64,000 bases of DNA from Thermoplasmata archaeon (GTDB lineage Archaea; Thermoplasmatota; Thermoplasmata; Lutacidiplasmatales; UBA184): the NCBI GenBank assembly GCA_021796385.1, contig JAJYXQ010000033.1:110403-174402 (forward strand), given 5' to 3'. Below the pieces are notes generated by a model. The model saw only the letters and a program-made list of their open reading frames with translations, made no database searches and was not told the origin of the DNA. Position numbers and translations under genes: made by a program. Below are positions 24,801 to 32,107 of this stretch, one piece after another (positions within the stretch are counted from its first letter, which is position 1; every line of letters begins with the position of its first letter).

Positions 24801-27697
24801 TCGGCATGCAAGACTATAAGAACGGCCAGTCCTTGGCCTTGGCCGCGGGAACCTACGACATTGGTTTTGCTCCGTGCCAAAACTTCTCGTTCAATGCCGT
24901 GGGTTGGGGAGTACAGGGCCAATTGTCTACCGGTAGTGGGGGTCTCCTTGGGTCCCTCCTGACGGTGAGTGGCTCCGGAACCTTAACTGCACAATTCACT
25001 TCCAAGAGTACGGCGAGCGTGAATTTGTACACTGCCCCCACGACCTGTGGTTCGATCATCCTCGCCGGAACGACGTACGCGAACGGTGGCTCGGTCAGTG
25101 AGGACCTGGGGCTCATACCCATATCCGAGAGCGCTTGCGCCGGATTCAACTTCACTGGATGGAGGGCGACCGGGAGCGTGGCGGTCGCGAACGGTTCGGC
25201 GGCTTTCACCGAGCTGAATGTCTCAGGCCCGGGGGCGGTCTATGCCGATTTCCTCAGTTCGGGCACCGCCGTGGTGACCTTAGAGACGGCACCCGTTGCT
25301 TGCGGGCAGGTCCTGTTCAATGGGGCTCCGTATCCCGGGGGGAGCAGGGTCACCGTTGCCCTCGGGGGCACCTACACTATCGGAACGGAAGGTTGCACAA
25401 ACGCCACCTTCTCATCGTGGGGTACCGGAAACAGTGGAACCCTATCCGTGACCCTGGGGAATCCGGACACCGTGACCGTGGCCGGTAACGGGACGCTGAC
25501 GGCGGTGTTCAGCAGCTACACCATCGCGAACGAACAGTTCTACACCGGTCCGAGCACCTGCGGCTCGCTCACCTTTGCTGGGACAACGTACTCGAACGGG
25601 GCCTTCTCCAGTGGCGTGATATCGCCAGGGACGTATGCCATCCAGGCCACGCCCTGTGCGGGATACACCTTCGCCTTCTGGGGGGTCACGGGAGGCAACA
25701 CCCTCGCCAATGCTCTGGCCCAGAACACTACCGTCACCGTGACCACCGGAGGGACCCTGACGGCGAACTTCAGTGCCATCGGGACGTACCCCGTCACCTT
25801 CACCGAATCGGGTCTCCCCTCCGGAATGGAGTGGTCCGTCACCATGGGTGGCACCACGGTCTGGTCTTCCGGCTCGACCAACTCCGTAAGCCTGCCCAAT
25901 GGGACGTACTCGTACACCGTGAACGGGATCTCTCAAGGGAGCGGAATCCGATACGGGGCCACACCGTCGGTTGGAACCTTCACCCTCAATGGTGCAGGCT
26001 ACTCGCGAGGGGTCAGCTATACCTCGCAGGTGTACCTCGTGACCCAGTCGAGCCCGGCCACGGGTGGGACCGTCTCCCCCGCCACCGGCTGGTACAACAC
26101 GAGCACTTCCGTCACTCTCGATGCCGTTCCCGCCCTCGGGTACATCTTCGCGGGATGGTACGGGAACGGGACGGGCAACTACACCGGCTCCTCCCCCACC
26201 CAAACGCTCACGCTCTACTATCCCGAGACCGAGTTCGCCGTCTTTTCGCCGACGGTGGTGAGCGCCTACCAGGTCACCTTCACGGAGTCGGGACTGCCCA
26301 CGGGCACGACCTGGGCCGCCACGCTCAACGGCCAGTCCATAGCCTCCACCGGGTCGAGCATCATCTTCCTTGAGCCGAACGGGACGGGACTTCCCTGGTC
26401 CATCCAGACCCCGATCGTGACCGGTCAGGGCACCGAGTACGTAGCGGCGGTGTCGAGCGGGACCATCAATGTGAACGGCCTGCCGACCTCGCAGGCCGTA
26501 AGCTACGCACCGGAGTACTACCTCTCGGTGGCCGCGGCCCCAGCGAGCCTCGGTTCCGTGAGCACGGGTGGCGGGTGGTATTCTCCGGGGTCCACCGTGC
26601 CGCTCACGGCGACCGCAGTGGCGGGCGCCTACTTCCAAGTGTGGTCTGGACAAGGCAGCGGAAGCTTCTCAGGCACGGCCAATCCTACTTCGGTAACGGT
26701 CAACGCCCCCATCAACGAGACGGCGGTCTTCAGCCAGACGATCCTGCCGTCCAGCCATTACACGCTGGCCTTCGTGACCTCACCGGCCACCTGCGGGAGC
26801 ATCACTTTCGCCGGCCAGTCCTACGGCAACGGCCTGCAGAACACCTCGGTCCCTCCCTCCGTCTACGCCATCGCGGCGGTCCCGTGCTCGGGGTATGGCT
26901 TCTTGTCGTGGAGCGTCACCGGCGCCCTCACCCTGGGGGCGTCGGGGAGCGCCGCCACCTCGCTCCAGGTTGCGGGCAACGGTACCCTGACCGCGAACTT
27001 CCAGGCGAACCCTCCCCCGAAGGGAGGGTACACCTTGACCTTCCTCACCGGACCGGTCGGCTGTGGCAGCATCGAGCTGAGCGGGGAGAGCTACGGCTCG
27101 GGCGGGACCAACCATTCGGTCCCGGCCGGCAGCTACTCGATCACCGCGGTGGCCTGCCCGAACTACAAGTTCTCGGCGTGGTCGGCGAGTGGGGGATTGA
27201 GCGTGGCCTCCTCCTCGGCCCCCACTTCCACCCTCACGGTGTCGGGAAGCGGGACCCTCACGGCCACCTTTGCCTCGACGGGAACCCCGACCAACAACAC
27301 GCAGAACAGCGGCCCCGCATCCAATCCGCTTCTCCTGTATGGGCTGCTCGCCCTTGTCGTGATCCTGGCTGTTCTCGTCTTGGTCCTCGTGATGCGCAAG
27401 GGGAATGGCCAGCGGGGCTCGAGCGCGGGCGCCCCGGCTGCCGCCCCGGTGGCCTACACGCCCCCGCCGCCGGCCCCGGCGGTGAGCTCCCCGCCCCCTC
27501 CTCCCGCGCCGAGCCCGGCTCCGGTGCAGAGCCCCCCACCCTCACCTACGCCATCGACCCCGGTGACAGCGCCTCCCCCGCCGCCGTCACCCCAGACCGC
27601 TCCCGTTCCACCCCCGCCGAAGTTCTGCCCGCACTGCGGGACCAAGCTGAACCCGCCGGTCAGCTTCTGTCCGACGTGCGGGAAACCGGTCCAGTAG
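21872..27697 (+). CDS. Giant surface protein with sixteen Cys-pair repeats and a cytosolic zinc ribbon
   Basis: 1941 residues. Signal peptide: GYIFLVAVIALLGLTLPLSAVSAAA in part. Fourteen repeats of about 85 residues follow, each with consensus TGPTTCGSIxFNGxxYTNGQ then PGTYxIxAxPCxxYxFxxW (two Cys per repeat). Two longer modules beginning VTFTESGLPSGMEW and VTFTESGLPTGTTW, a Thermoplasmata surface-protein hallmark, come next, then two more Cys-pair repeats. Around residue 1810 one membrane helix (LLLYGLLALVVILAVLVLVL) is followed by RKGN, a Pro-rich linker of about 75 residues, and the zinc ribbon CPHCGTKL...CPTCGKPV at the very end. Presumably an exported stalk-like adhesin or S-layer-associated protein; disulfides within each repeat are inference. 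Its last 38 bases overlap the convergent DUF72 gene. Confidence 0.88.
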   Translation: MQPNGGSPGVTTFIGRKVDGTGTASFRSGYIFLVAVIALLGLTLPLSAVSAAAQSPAAGQGSLARPIGTAVASVPGAGVTVTFDTEPVTCGSITFNTVNYTTGQKVTLPAGTYTATANPCIGYRLMGWANGGSSGISISGSGSSVSVTISASGTLFSQFQAPPQTSLSFQTGPMNCGASILFAGSVMTDSTTFHSVSPGTYNLSAVPCTGTGWTFAGWADGPLGGVTFGSVAAASTTVTFNSTATTPTITANFINANPHVITFVNGPYGCGSDVFSGMQEVTGSTASVASGGSYQYHIFADPCVNFGTANGWGGPLWGVGGSSSLSVAGGQSATVTETGNGTLFATFYSNELVPLSFATGPTACGTIYVDGAGFVNSNGFPGGPTPGVYNLTAVPCGGFSFSSWNFGASPGISVKNPRAAQTLLTVTTGGTITANFTSSTKYTIHLITDPEGCGSIEFNGAVYTSGASTVVPAGTYSITALPCDNFLPGNGFGQAWGTGGTGNGISVANPNYASTTATVSGNGTLQILFTSFDYYGLDIATGPTTCGTIFVAGYGFSNGGTFYISSGAYNITAVPCGGYTFSQWSYSGPISVATSSSASTTMNVSGPATLGAIFIAGTPSTVTFSVTPSACGSIIFDGGSYTNGQTVNVATGGTYPINANPCNRYNFVSWSSTTGIAISSTTSASTTVTVNANGQLNVTYAYVTPHYTVTFYTGPTTCGSIVINGTSTFTNGQSATFVPGVNYKVSANPCGNSFSYWNVGGGVSLVSSPGTNPNNITVSAPGYLVATFASTTLYTLIFHTGPVGCGSIVFNGAVYTDGQSVRLSPGTYTIGADPCSNFVLLKWEYLPGAGISVSGNTATLSSFSNLTALYYSETQYTVGAVIEPTTCGQLSVANESLGDGSSITLSPGTYHVADLLCSNFRFEGWNATGGVRVQNPSANPTNITVTGQGALSAMDIGLTTYPVEFATAPTTCGAVNFGMQDYKNGQSLALAAGTYDIGFAPCQNFSFNAVGWGVQGQLSTGSGGLLGSLLTVSGSGTLTAQFTSKSTASVNLYTAPTTCGSIILAGTTYANGGSVSEDLGLIPISESACAGFNFTGWRATGSVAVANGSAAFTELNVSGPGAVYADFLSSGTAVVTLETAPVACGQVLFNGAPYPGGSRVTVALGGTYTIGTEGCTNATFSSWGTGNSGTLSVTLGNPDTVTVAGNGTLTAVFSSYTIANEQFYTGPSTCGSLTFAGTTYSNGAFSSGVISPGTYAIQATPCAGYTFAFWGVTGGNTLANALAQNTTVTVTTGGTLTANFSAIGTYPVTFTESGLPSGMEWSVTMGGTTVWSSGSTNSVSLPNGTYSYTVNGISQGSGIRYGATPSVGTFTLNGAGYSRGVSYTSQVYLVTQSSPATGGTVSPATGWYNTSTSVTLDAVPALGYIFAGWYGNGTGNYTGSSPTQTLTLYYPETEFAVFSPTVVSAYQVTFTESGLPTGTTWAATLNGQSIASTGSSIIFLEPNGTGLPWSIQTPIVTGQGTEYVAAVSSGTINVNGLPTSQAVSYAPEYYLSVAAAPASLGSVSTGGGWYSPGSTVPLTATAVAGAYFQVWSGQGSGSFSGTANPTSVTVNAPINETAVFSQTILPSSHYTLAFVTSPATCGSITFAGQSYGNGLQNTSVPPSVYAIAAVPCSGYGFLSWSVTGALTLGASGSAATSLQVAGNGTLTANFQANPPPKGGYTLTFLTGPVGCGSIELSGESYGSGGTNHSVPAGSYSITAVACPNYKFSAWSASGGLSVASSSAPTSTLTVSGSGTLTATFASTGTPTNNTQNSGPASNPLLLYGLLALVVILAVLVLVLVMRKGNGQRGSSAGAPAAAPVAYTPPPPAPAVSSPPPPPAPSPAPVQSPPPSPTPSTPVTAPPPPPSPQTAPVPPPPKFCPHCGTKLNPPVSFCPTCGKPVQ
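22081..25770 (+). repeat. Fourteen tandem ~85-residue coding repeats
   Basis: Protein-level tandem repeats in the giant surface protein, about 250-270 bp each. Each unit contains one CG dipeptide (TTCGSI-like) and a second Cys 25-35 residues later. At the DNA level the copies are strongly diverged, with only short shared words such as ACCTGCGG, so the array is old, not a recent tandem duplication. Confidence 0.8.
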
Positions 27698-28484
27698 CGC
27701 CCAGGTCGAGCCCACCCGGTGCAGGCGCCAACCCCAGGAGCTCCCGGAAGCGCCGGGCGTTCCGCGGGGCGTTGCCGTGGGGGTGATTGTTGAACACGAC
27801 GATGACCTCCTCCCCTTCCTCAAGGATCCCCTGCACCTTGTCCGCCCACGCGGCGAGCTCCTCCTCGGAGTAGGCGTAATCGTACCAGTGCGCCGGGTTC
27901 CGGCCGTGCATCCGCACGTAGACCGGTGGGGCGGTGCGATGGACCACGCTCGGGAGCAGGGGCTCGTCGACCACGGTGTACGATGAGGCGGTGCGTCGCA
28001 GGAGGCGCAGCGACTCCCCGACCTGGTCCGGCTCGAGCCAACTCGGGTGACGGAACTCGGTCGCCGTCCGGAGCCCCAAGTCCCGCAAGGTCCCGAGCAA
28101 CTGTTCAAGGTCCCCCGCCTGCTCGGACGTGAAGGACGGAGCGAGCTGCACGAGAACGAGCGATAGCGAGCCCTGGACCTGGAGGGGCTCAAGCGCCCGG
28201 ACGAACTGCGCGAGGGCCGTGTCCGAGCGCTCGGTCTTCCGGCAGGCCGCCTCGTGCGTGATGGCCCCCGGGAGCTTGGCCGTGAAGCAGAACCCCTTGG
28301 GAAGCACCCGGGCGATCCCCCGCATCGTCCGTTCGTCGGGGACCCGGTAGAAGGTGCTGTCCATCTCGACGGTGTCGAAGACGCGTATGTACTGTGTCAG
28401 CATCCGGTCGGCCGTCCGGTAGAACGGCCCGACCCACTCCTTGTACGACCACCCGCAGCACCCCACGCGGACCGGGCCTACCAT
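27660..28484 (-). CDS. DUF72 (YecE-like) protein, full-length copy
   Basis: 274 residues; its start overlaps the polymerase stop by seven bases and its 3' end overlaps the convergent surface-protein gene by 38 bases. DUF72 hallmarks: RVGCCGWSYKEWVGPFY at the N-terminus, TVEMDSTFYRVPDERT, FCFTAKLPGAITHE, TATEFRHPSW, YVRMHGRN and, near the C-terminus, EEVIVVFNNHPHGNAPRNA. The family has a TIM-barrel-like fold; a nuclease role has been proposed but I know of no settled activity. It is the last gene of the polymerase operon, which contains a second, shorter DUF72 gene. Confidence 0.88.
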   Translation of the reverse strand: MVGPVRVGCCGWSYKEWVGPFYRTADRMLTQYIRVFDTVEMDSTFYRVPDERTMRGIARVLPKGFCFTAKLPGAITHEAACRKTERSDTALAQFVRALEPLQVQGSLSLVLVQLAPSFTSEQAGDLEQLLGTLRDLGLRTATEFRHPSWLEPDQVGESLRLLRRTASSYTVVDEPLLPSVVHRTAPPVYVRMHGRNPAHWYDYAYSEEELAAWADKVQGILEEGEEVIVVFNNHPHGNAPRNARRFRELLGLAPAPGGLDLGATGPVSRTSDRS

Positions 28485-30529
28485 CCGACCACCTCCCCTG
28501 CCGATCCCGGGCGGGCGAGGTTGGTGGGCGTGAGCTGTTCCTTCGCCTTCTCCAGGCGGCGCACATAGTGCTCCCGGGCCACGCCGGAGAAGCCGAGGTC
28601 GGCCATGTAGGGCCGTCTTCCCTCGATGATCTGCACGAACGGCACATCCCCGTACCCTCCAGGTCCGCTGCCCCCGTCGGAGCCGCCCGCGCGTTTCCCG
28701 CGCGCGACCGTGAGAACCCAGTCCGCGGGGTCAACCGCGTTCCGGCGCACATTCGCCGCGGCCTCCTCAAAGAGCGTCGCCACTTGAGGGAGCCGTTCGC
28801 CGAACTCGTGCGGGGTCCGGGCCGCCCCGAGCTCCTGCAGGGCGGCGGCCTGCACCTTGCGCACGACGCCGGGGGTATCCCGCCGGACCACGTCGAGCCC
28901 CTTCACCTTGAGCGATCCATCCAAGAGGCGCCCGAAGTAGCGGGCCGGGGACCCGATCTCGGTGCCCCGGTTGTTGCACAGGACGACCCAGTCGTAGTGC
29001 GCATCGACCTTGATCCCGAGGCCCGTCTCGGTCCGGATGGCCTCGAGGAGTGCCTGGAACTCCTCCCCTGTGGCCCCCTCCTTCTGCGCAAAGAGGCTGT
29101 CGACCATCACGTGGAGCACCCGGAACCCCCGGTCCGTCGCCACGCGGATCGCTTGGCGCATGTAGTGGCGGGAGAGGGCCGTCACGCACTCGTGCGCCTC
29201 GATCTTGCCGAAGCGGGCGTTCCGGAACCCGAGATAACCGAAGCTCGCCACGAGCAACCACTTGATCGCCCCCTGCCGGAGGTCCGCGGTGGGGTCTGCA
29301 GCCCCCCGGGCCCGGGTCGCTTCGCGGCGGGCTATGAGCCACTCGAGCGCCTCGGGCACGATCCCCCGCCGTACCGCGGCCGGTTCCACTGTGTGCCGTA
29401 CCCCGGGGACCAGGACGGGAACGGCCCCGGGAGCGTTCACCGTCTCCGGGGAGATGTTCCAGCGGGCGATGAGGGCCGGGTACATGGAAGAGAAATCGAG
29501 CTGCGCCACGTTCCCATAGATCCCCGGGACGGGGCGGAAGAGGACCCCGCCCCGGTCGTGGGTCACCAGGTCCTGGAGCGACTTCCGGCGTTCCACGTGC
29601 ACGGGCCGGTCGGGGACCAGATAGCGCCGCTCGAACGCCCGGCGCACCTCGTTCGCCGTCAGGGCTTTCCCGATCGATGCCCCCGCTAGCTCCCCCATCG
29701 GGAGGAAGGATATCCGGCTCCACTCCACGAGCTTCACGATCTCCTCCGGTAGCGGTGCGGAGCCCGGGGAGTGCCGATGGAGCGTGATCGGCACCCGCGT
29801 GATGTCGACCCCCGCCCGGCCGAGGAGCCAGCGGAACGCCCGGGGATACATGAGGACGTCCGCCGCGGACAACGCGGCCGCGTGCGAACCCAGGGACGGG
29901 AGGGGGCCTTCCTCCGTGGTGACCGTCGCCCCGTCCCAAAAGGAGAGACGGAACCTTTCCGGTGGGTGGTGGGAGGGAGCGGCCGTGGTCTCCCCGTACC
30001 AGTCGAAGAAGCGGACCTCGGCCAGGCGGAACCCCGGTGGAGCATACCCGAGGGCGAGCGGGTCCTCGAGGAGGGTGAGCCCGCTCCGTCCCAGATAGGC
30101 GGACTCCCCGGGGGTCTCCCCTTCGGGGAACACTCCGCTCCCCTCGGCCCGGACCCGGCTCGTGGCCGGACACCCGAGGGCGTAGAGCGCCCGGGTCACC
30201 GGGCCCGGGAAGGTGTTGTAGACCTCGCCGAGCCCCCGAACCCGCACGGTGGCCTCCACCGCGCGCGCCCCCTCGACCGAACGGAAGGAGAGGCGGTGAA
30301 TGGGGACGAGGGTCCGGTACCAGGGGGGAGCGTACCAAGATTCCTCCTGAGCCCGCACGGCCTCGGGATGTTCGAGCAAACGGTCCAGGGTCCCCGGGTC
30401 CGGCAGCCGGAGATACAGGTCGTGGGCGGCCCGGACCCAGGCCCTCGCCCGCCGGTGCCCGTCGGTGAGAAGGAGGGAGAGCCCCCCCACCTCAGGCCGT
30501 GCGTCCAGGATCCACCCTTCGAAGTCCAT
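28478..30529 (-). CDS. Family-B DNA polymerase homologue with altered catalytic motifs (PolB2-like)
   Basis: 683 residues from ATG 30529, inside a longer open frame whose upstream part belongs to other genes. Motif A is intact: D345-FSSMYP. Motif B keeps K423 but reads KWLLVASFGY where active enzymes have KxxxNSxYG. Motif C reads HVMVDSLF where active enzymes have YGDTDS: the first Asp is Met475 and the second, D477, remains. KGLDVVRRD (residues 543-551) is the usual thumb motif. The 3'-5' exonuclease motifs are not recognisable. The protein is shorter than replicative PolB (about 780 or more). This fits the PolB2 group, once thought inactive and since linked to error-prone synthesis in Crenarchaeota. 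Overlaps genes on both sides. Confidence 0.85.
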   Translation of the reverse strand: MDFEGWILDARPEVGGLSLLLTDGHRRARAWVRAAHDLYLRLPDPGTLDRLLEHPEAVRAQEESWYAPPWYRTLVPIHRLSFRSVEGARAVEATVRVRGLGEVYNTFPGPVTRALYALGCPATSRVRAEGSGVFPEGETPGESAYLGRSGLTLLEDPLALGYAPPGFRLAEVRFFDWYGETTAAPSHHPPERFRLSFWDGATVTTEEGPLPSLGSHAAALSAADVLMYPRAFRWLLGRAGVDITRVPITLHRHSPGSAPLPEEIVKLVEWSRISFLPMGELAGASIGKALTANEVRRAFERRYLVPDRPVHVERRKSLQDLVTHDRGGVLFRPVPGIYGNVAQLDFSSMYPALIARWNISPETVNAPGAVPVLVPGVRHTVEPAAVRRGIVPEALEWLIARREATRARGAADPTADLRQGAIKWLLVASFGYLGFRNARFGKIEAHECVTALSRHYMRQAIRVATDRGFRVLHVMVDSLFAQKEGATGEEFQALLEAIRTETGLGIKVDAHYDWVVLCNNRGTEIGSPARYFGRLLDGSLKVKGLDVVRRDTPGVVRKVQAAALQELGAARTPHEFGERLPQVATLFEEAAANVRRNAVDPADWVLTVARGKRAGGSDGGSGPGGYGDVPFVQIIEGRRPYMADLGFSGVAREHYVRRLEKAKEQLTPTNLARPGSAGEVVGW

Positions 30530-30773
30530 CGGGCATCTCCGCGGGGACGTCCCCACCGCTCCGGAGGAAGAGGTAGAGGAGGAGCGATAGGAGGATCTCC
30601 TCCCCGGGGTCCCCCGTCTCCATCGCATACTCGTTCTCAAGGTCGCGTGCATGGGCGAGGAGCGCCTTGAGCGATCTCCGTCGCACCGGGTCCGCGGAGC
30701 CCTCGGCCAGGCGCTCCAGGCGCTCGATCTCCCGGTCCAGCCCTTGCCGGAAAGAAGGGATGGTCCTACCCAT
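30492..30773 (-). CDS. Small helical protein of the PolB2-like operon, unknown
   Basis: 93 residues from ATG 30773. It overlaps the short DUF72 gene upstream by eight bases and the polymerase start by 38 bases. Mostly helical and charged (GLDREIERLERLAEGSADP, SLKALLAHARDLENEYAMET), with a hydrophobic patch EEILLSLLLYLFLRSGGD. I recognise no family. The interlocked overlaps argue that it is a genuine cistron made in proportion to the polymerase; a polymerase-binding accessory role is only a guess. Confidence 0.65.
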   Translation of the reverse strand: MGRTIPSFRQGLDREIERLERLAEGSADPVRRRSLKALLAHARDLENEYAMETGDPGEEILLSLLLYLFLRSGGDVPAEMPDGLRRVDPGRTA

Positions 30774-31377
30774 CGTTCCCGTCCCCCAAGAGACGCCGGA
30801 TCCGCTCGGCGTCCTCGTACATCTGCACGCTGTGCGTCACCACCCGGATGCGTTCCTTCCCGGAGACCGTGGCATCCCGGGCCCGCCGTACGGCCCGCCG
30901 GACCATCCCTGCGCTCAGATGGTCGGGGATCCCCTGCGGGACGCCGAAGACCCGGAGGTAGGCGTCCCCACCGGGGGAAAAGACCTCTTGGTCCCCGGAC
31001 GATACCACCACCCAAGGAGGGAGGGATGGGAGGGGGCCCCCGGCCCCGCGGACCGAAAGTACCGGGACGTAGCCGTGGTCGTGAAGCAGGGTCAACGCTT
31101 CCTCCCGCCAGGGTAGCGTGGCGTGGACCACCCCGTACCGGGCCCGGAGCGATTCGAGGAGGGAAAGGAGGGGCCCCACCTCGATGGGCCGCTCCCAGGG
31201 CAGGACGACGGAGAACTCGAAATCCTCCGGGACGGAGCGCCGCCAGCCGCAGGCCACGGAGAGCGAGGGAAGACGATAGTAGCTCGTGTTGACCTCCACG
31301 AAGTCGAAGCGGTGGGCGTATCTCGGGAGCCCCCCGTCGAACCCCCACCATCCCCCGCAACCGATGCGCCACGGCAT
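30766..31377 (-). CDS. DUF72-like protein, short divergent copy
   Basis: 203 residues from ATG 31377, three bases behind the RecA-like gene. It begins RIGCGGWWGFDGGLPRYAHRF, DFVEVNTSYYRLPS and EDFEFSVVLPW, the N-terminal DUF72 pattern. It lacks about 70 residues compared with its partner: the central TEFRHPSW-type segment is missing and the end is IRVVTHSVQMYEDAERIRRLL. Together the operon encodes two DUF72 paralogues flanking the polymerase, perhaps a heteromer of active and reduced subunits (inference). Confidence 0.75.
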   Translation of the reverse strand: MPWRIGCGGWWGFDGGLPRYAHRFDFVEVNTSYYRLPSLSVACGWRRSVPEDFEFSVVLPWERPIEVGPLLSLLESLRARYGVVHATLPWREEALTLLHDHGYVPVLSVRGAGGPLPSLPPWVVVSSGDQEVFSPGGDAYLRVFGVPQGIPDHLSAGMVRRAVRRARDATVSGKERIRVVTHSVQMYEDAERIRRLLGDGNDG

Positions 31378-31380
31378 GGC

Positions 31381-32037
31381 CTATCCTCCGAGCCCGGTCC
31401 ATGCCGTGAGGCGAGTCTGCTGCCCTGGCCCCCGCACCCGCTCCCCGTAGATCTCGGCGTAGGAAAAGAGGACCTGGCGCGGTGGGAGCGAAGGATGCTT
31501 CACGATCCGGGCGCTCACGGCCGCGGCGTTGGCCGAGAGCTCCACGATCACCGGGATGCTGTGGTGGTGGTAGGTCCCCCCCTCCGGGGCCCGGCGGCCG
31601 AAGCGGGAGATCCGGTTGAAGACGGCCACGGCCTTCCGCCCGCCGAGCGCCCGCAGCGCGGCGGTGATGGGCGTGAGCTCGCCATAGCCTGAGGGGTCCG
31701 AAGGCGCGTAGAGGTAGGGGTCCACCACCGCCGCCACGGAGGCCTCGGTGGCGAGGGCCCCCCGGAGCAGCTCCACCGTGGATTGGAGGCTGAAGGAGCG
31801 GGAGAGCGTGGCCTCGGGCCGCACCCCGAGGTTCCGGCCGAGTCGGCGCAGCGTCGTGGTGTCCAGCGCGCCGAATTCCTGGGTGATGAGGATCTCGAGG
31901 GCCCCGGAATGTTCCACGATGAACCGGTGCAGGAGGAGCTTGACCGCCTCCCAATCCCCGAAGAACTCGACGAAGGGAAGGGCCCCGACCATCTCGTCGA
32001 GGGCCCGCACCCCCGTGGAGGGCACGATCTCGGTCAT
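31381..32037 (-). CDS. RecA/RadA-like protein without Walker A
   Basis: 218 residues from ATG 32037. The fold order resembles RadA/RadB: an N-terminal GVRALDEMVGALPFVEFFGDWEAVKLLLHRF where the P-loop GxxxxGKT would be, SVAAVVDPYLYAPSD at the Walker B position, AVAVFNRISRF, and the C-terminal SARIVKHPSLPPRQVLFSYAEIYGERV, which matches the 'R-K-P-LP-F' ending of RadA paralogues. The Walker A lysine and surrounding glycines are missing, so ATP binding is doubtful. First gene of the polymerase operon. The pairing of a RecA-like accessory with a modified polymerase recalls bacterial ImuA-ImuB cassettes; that comparison is mine. Confidence 0.65.
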   Translation of the reverse strand: MTEIVPSTGVRALDEMVGALPFVEFFGDWEAVKLLLHRFIVEHSGALEILITQEFGALDTTTLRRLGRNLGVRPEATLSRSFSLQSTVELLRGALATEASVAAVVDPYLYAPSDPSGYGELTPITAALRALGGRKAVAVFNRISRFGRRAPEGGTYHHHSIPVIVELSANAAAVSARIVKHPSLPPRQVLFSYAEIYGERVRGPGQQTRLTAWTGLGG

Positions 32038-32072
32038 CCGCGTTCCACCTGTGGCAAAGAAGGGGAGGGAAG

Positions 32073-32080
32073 GTATAATA
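32073..32080. promoter_or_regulatory. Shared TATA box of the divergent PolB2-like locus
   Basis: GTATAATA between the two divergent start codons: about 31 nt before the ATG at 32108 (plus) and about 40 nt from the ATG at 32037 (minus). It reads as a TATA box on both strands. Confidence 0.6.
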
Positions 32081-32084
32081 GCGC

Positions 32085-32100
32085 TCCGTACCTGTACGGA
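32085..32100. promoter_or_regulatory. Perfect inverted repeat, candidate operator
   Basis: TCCGTAC-CT-GTACGGA: two perfect 7-bp arms with a 2-bp spacer. It sits between the TATA box and the start codon of the small regulator-like gene, overlapping the expected transcription start, a position where a dimeric repressor would block transcription. Confidence 0.6.
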
Positions 32101-32107
32101 ACAAGCG

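Noticed and set aside
22081..25770. Possible CRISPR or DNA-level tandem repeat
   Set aside because: Units are coding, about 250-270 bp, and strongly diverged in DNA; there are no short identical repeats with unique spacers.
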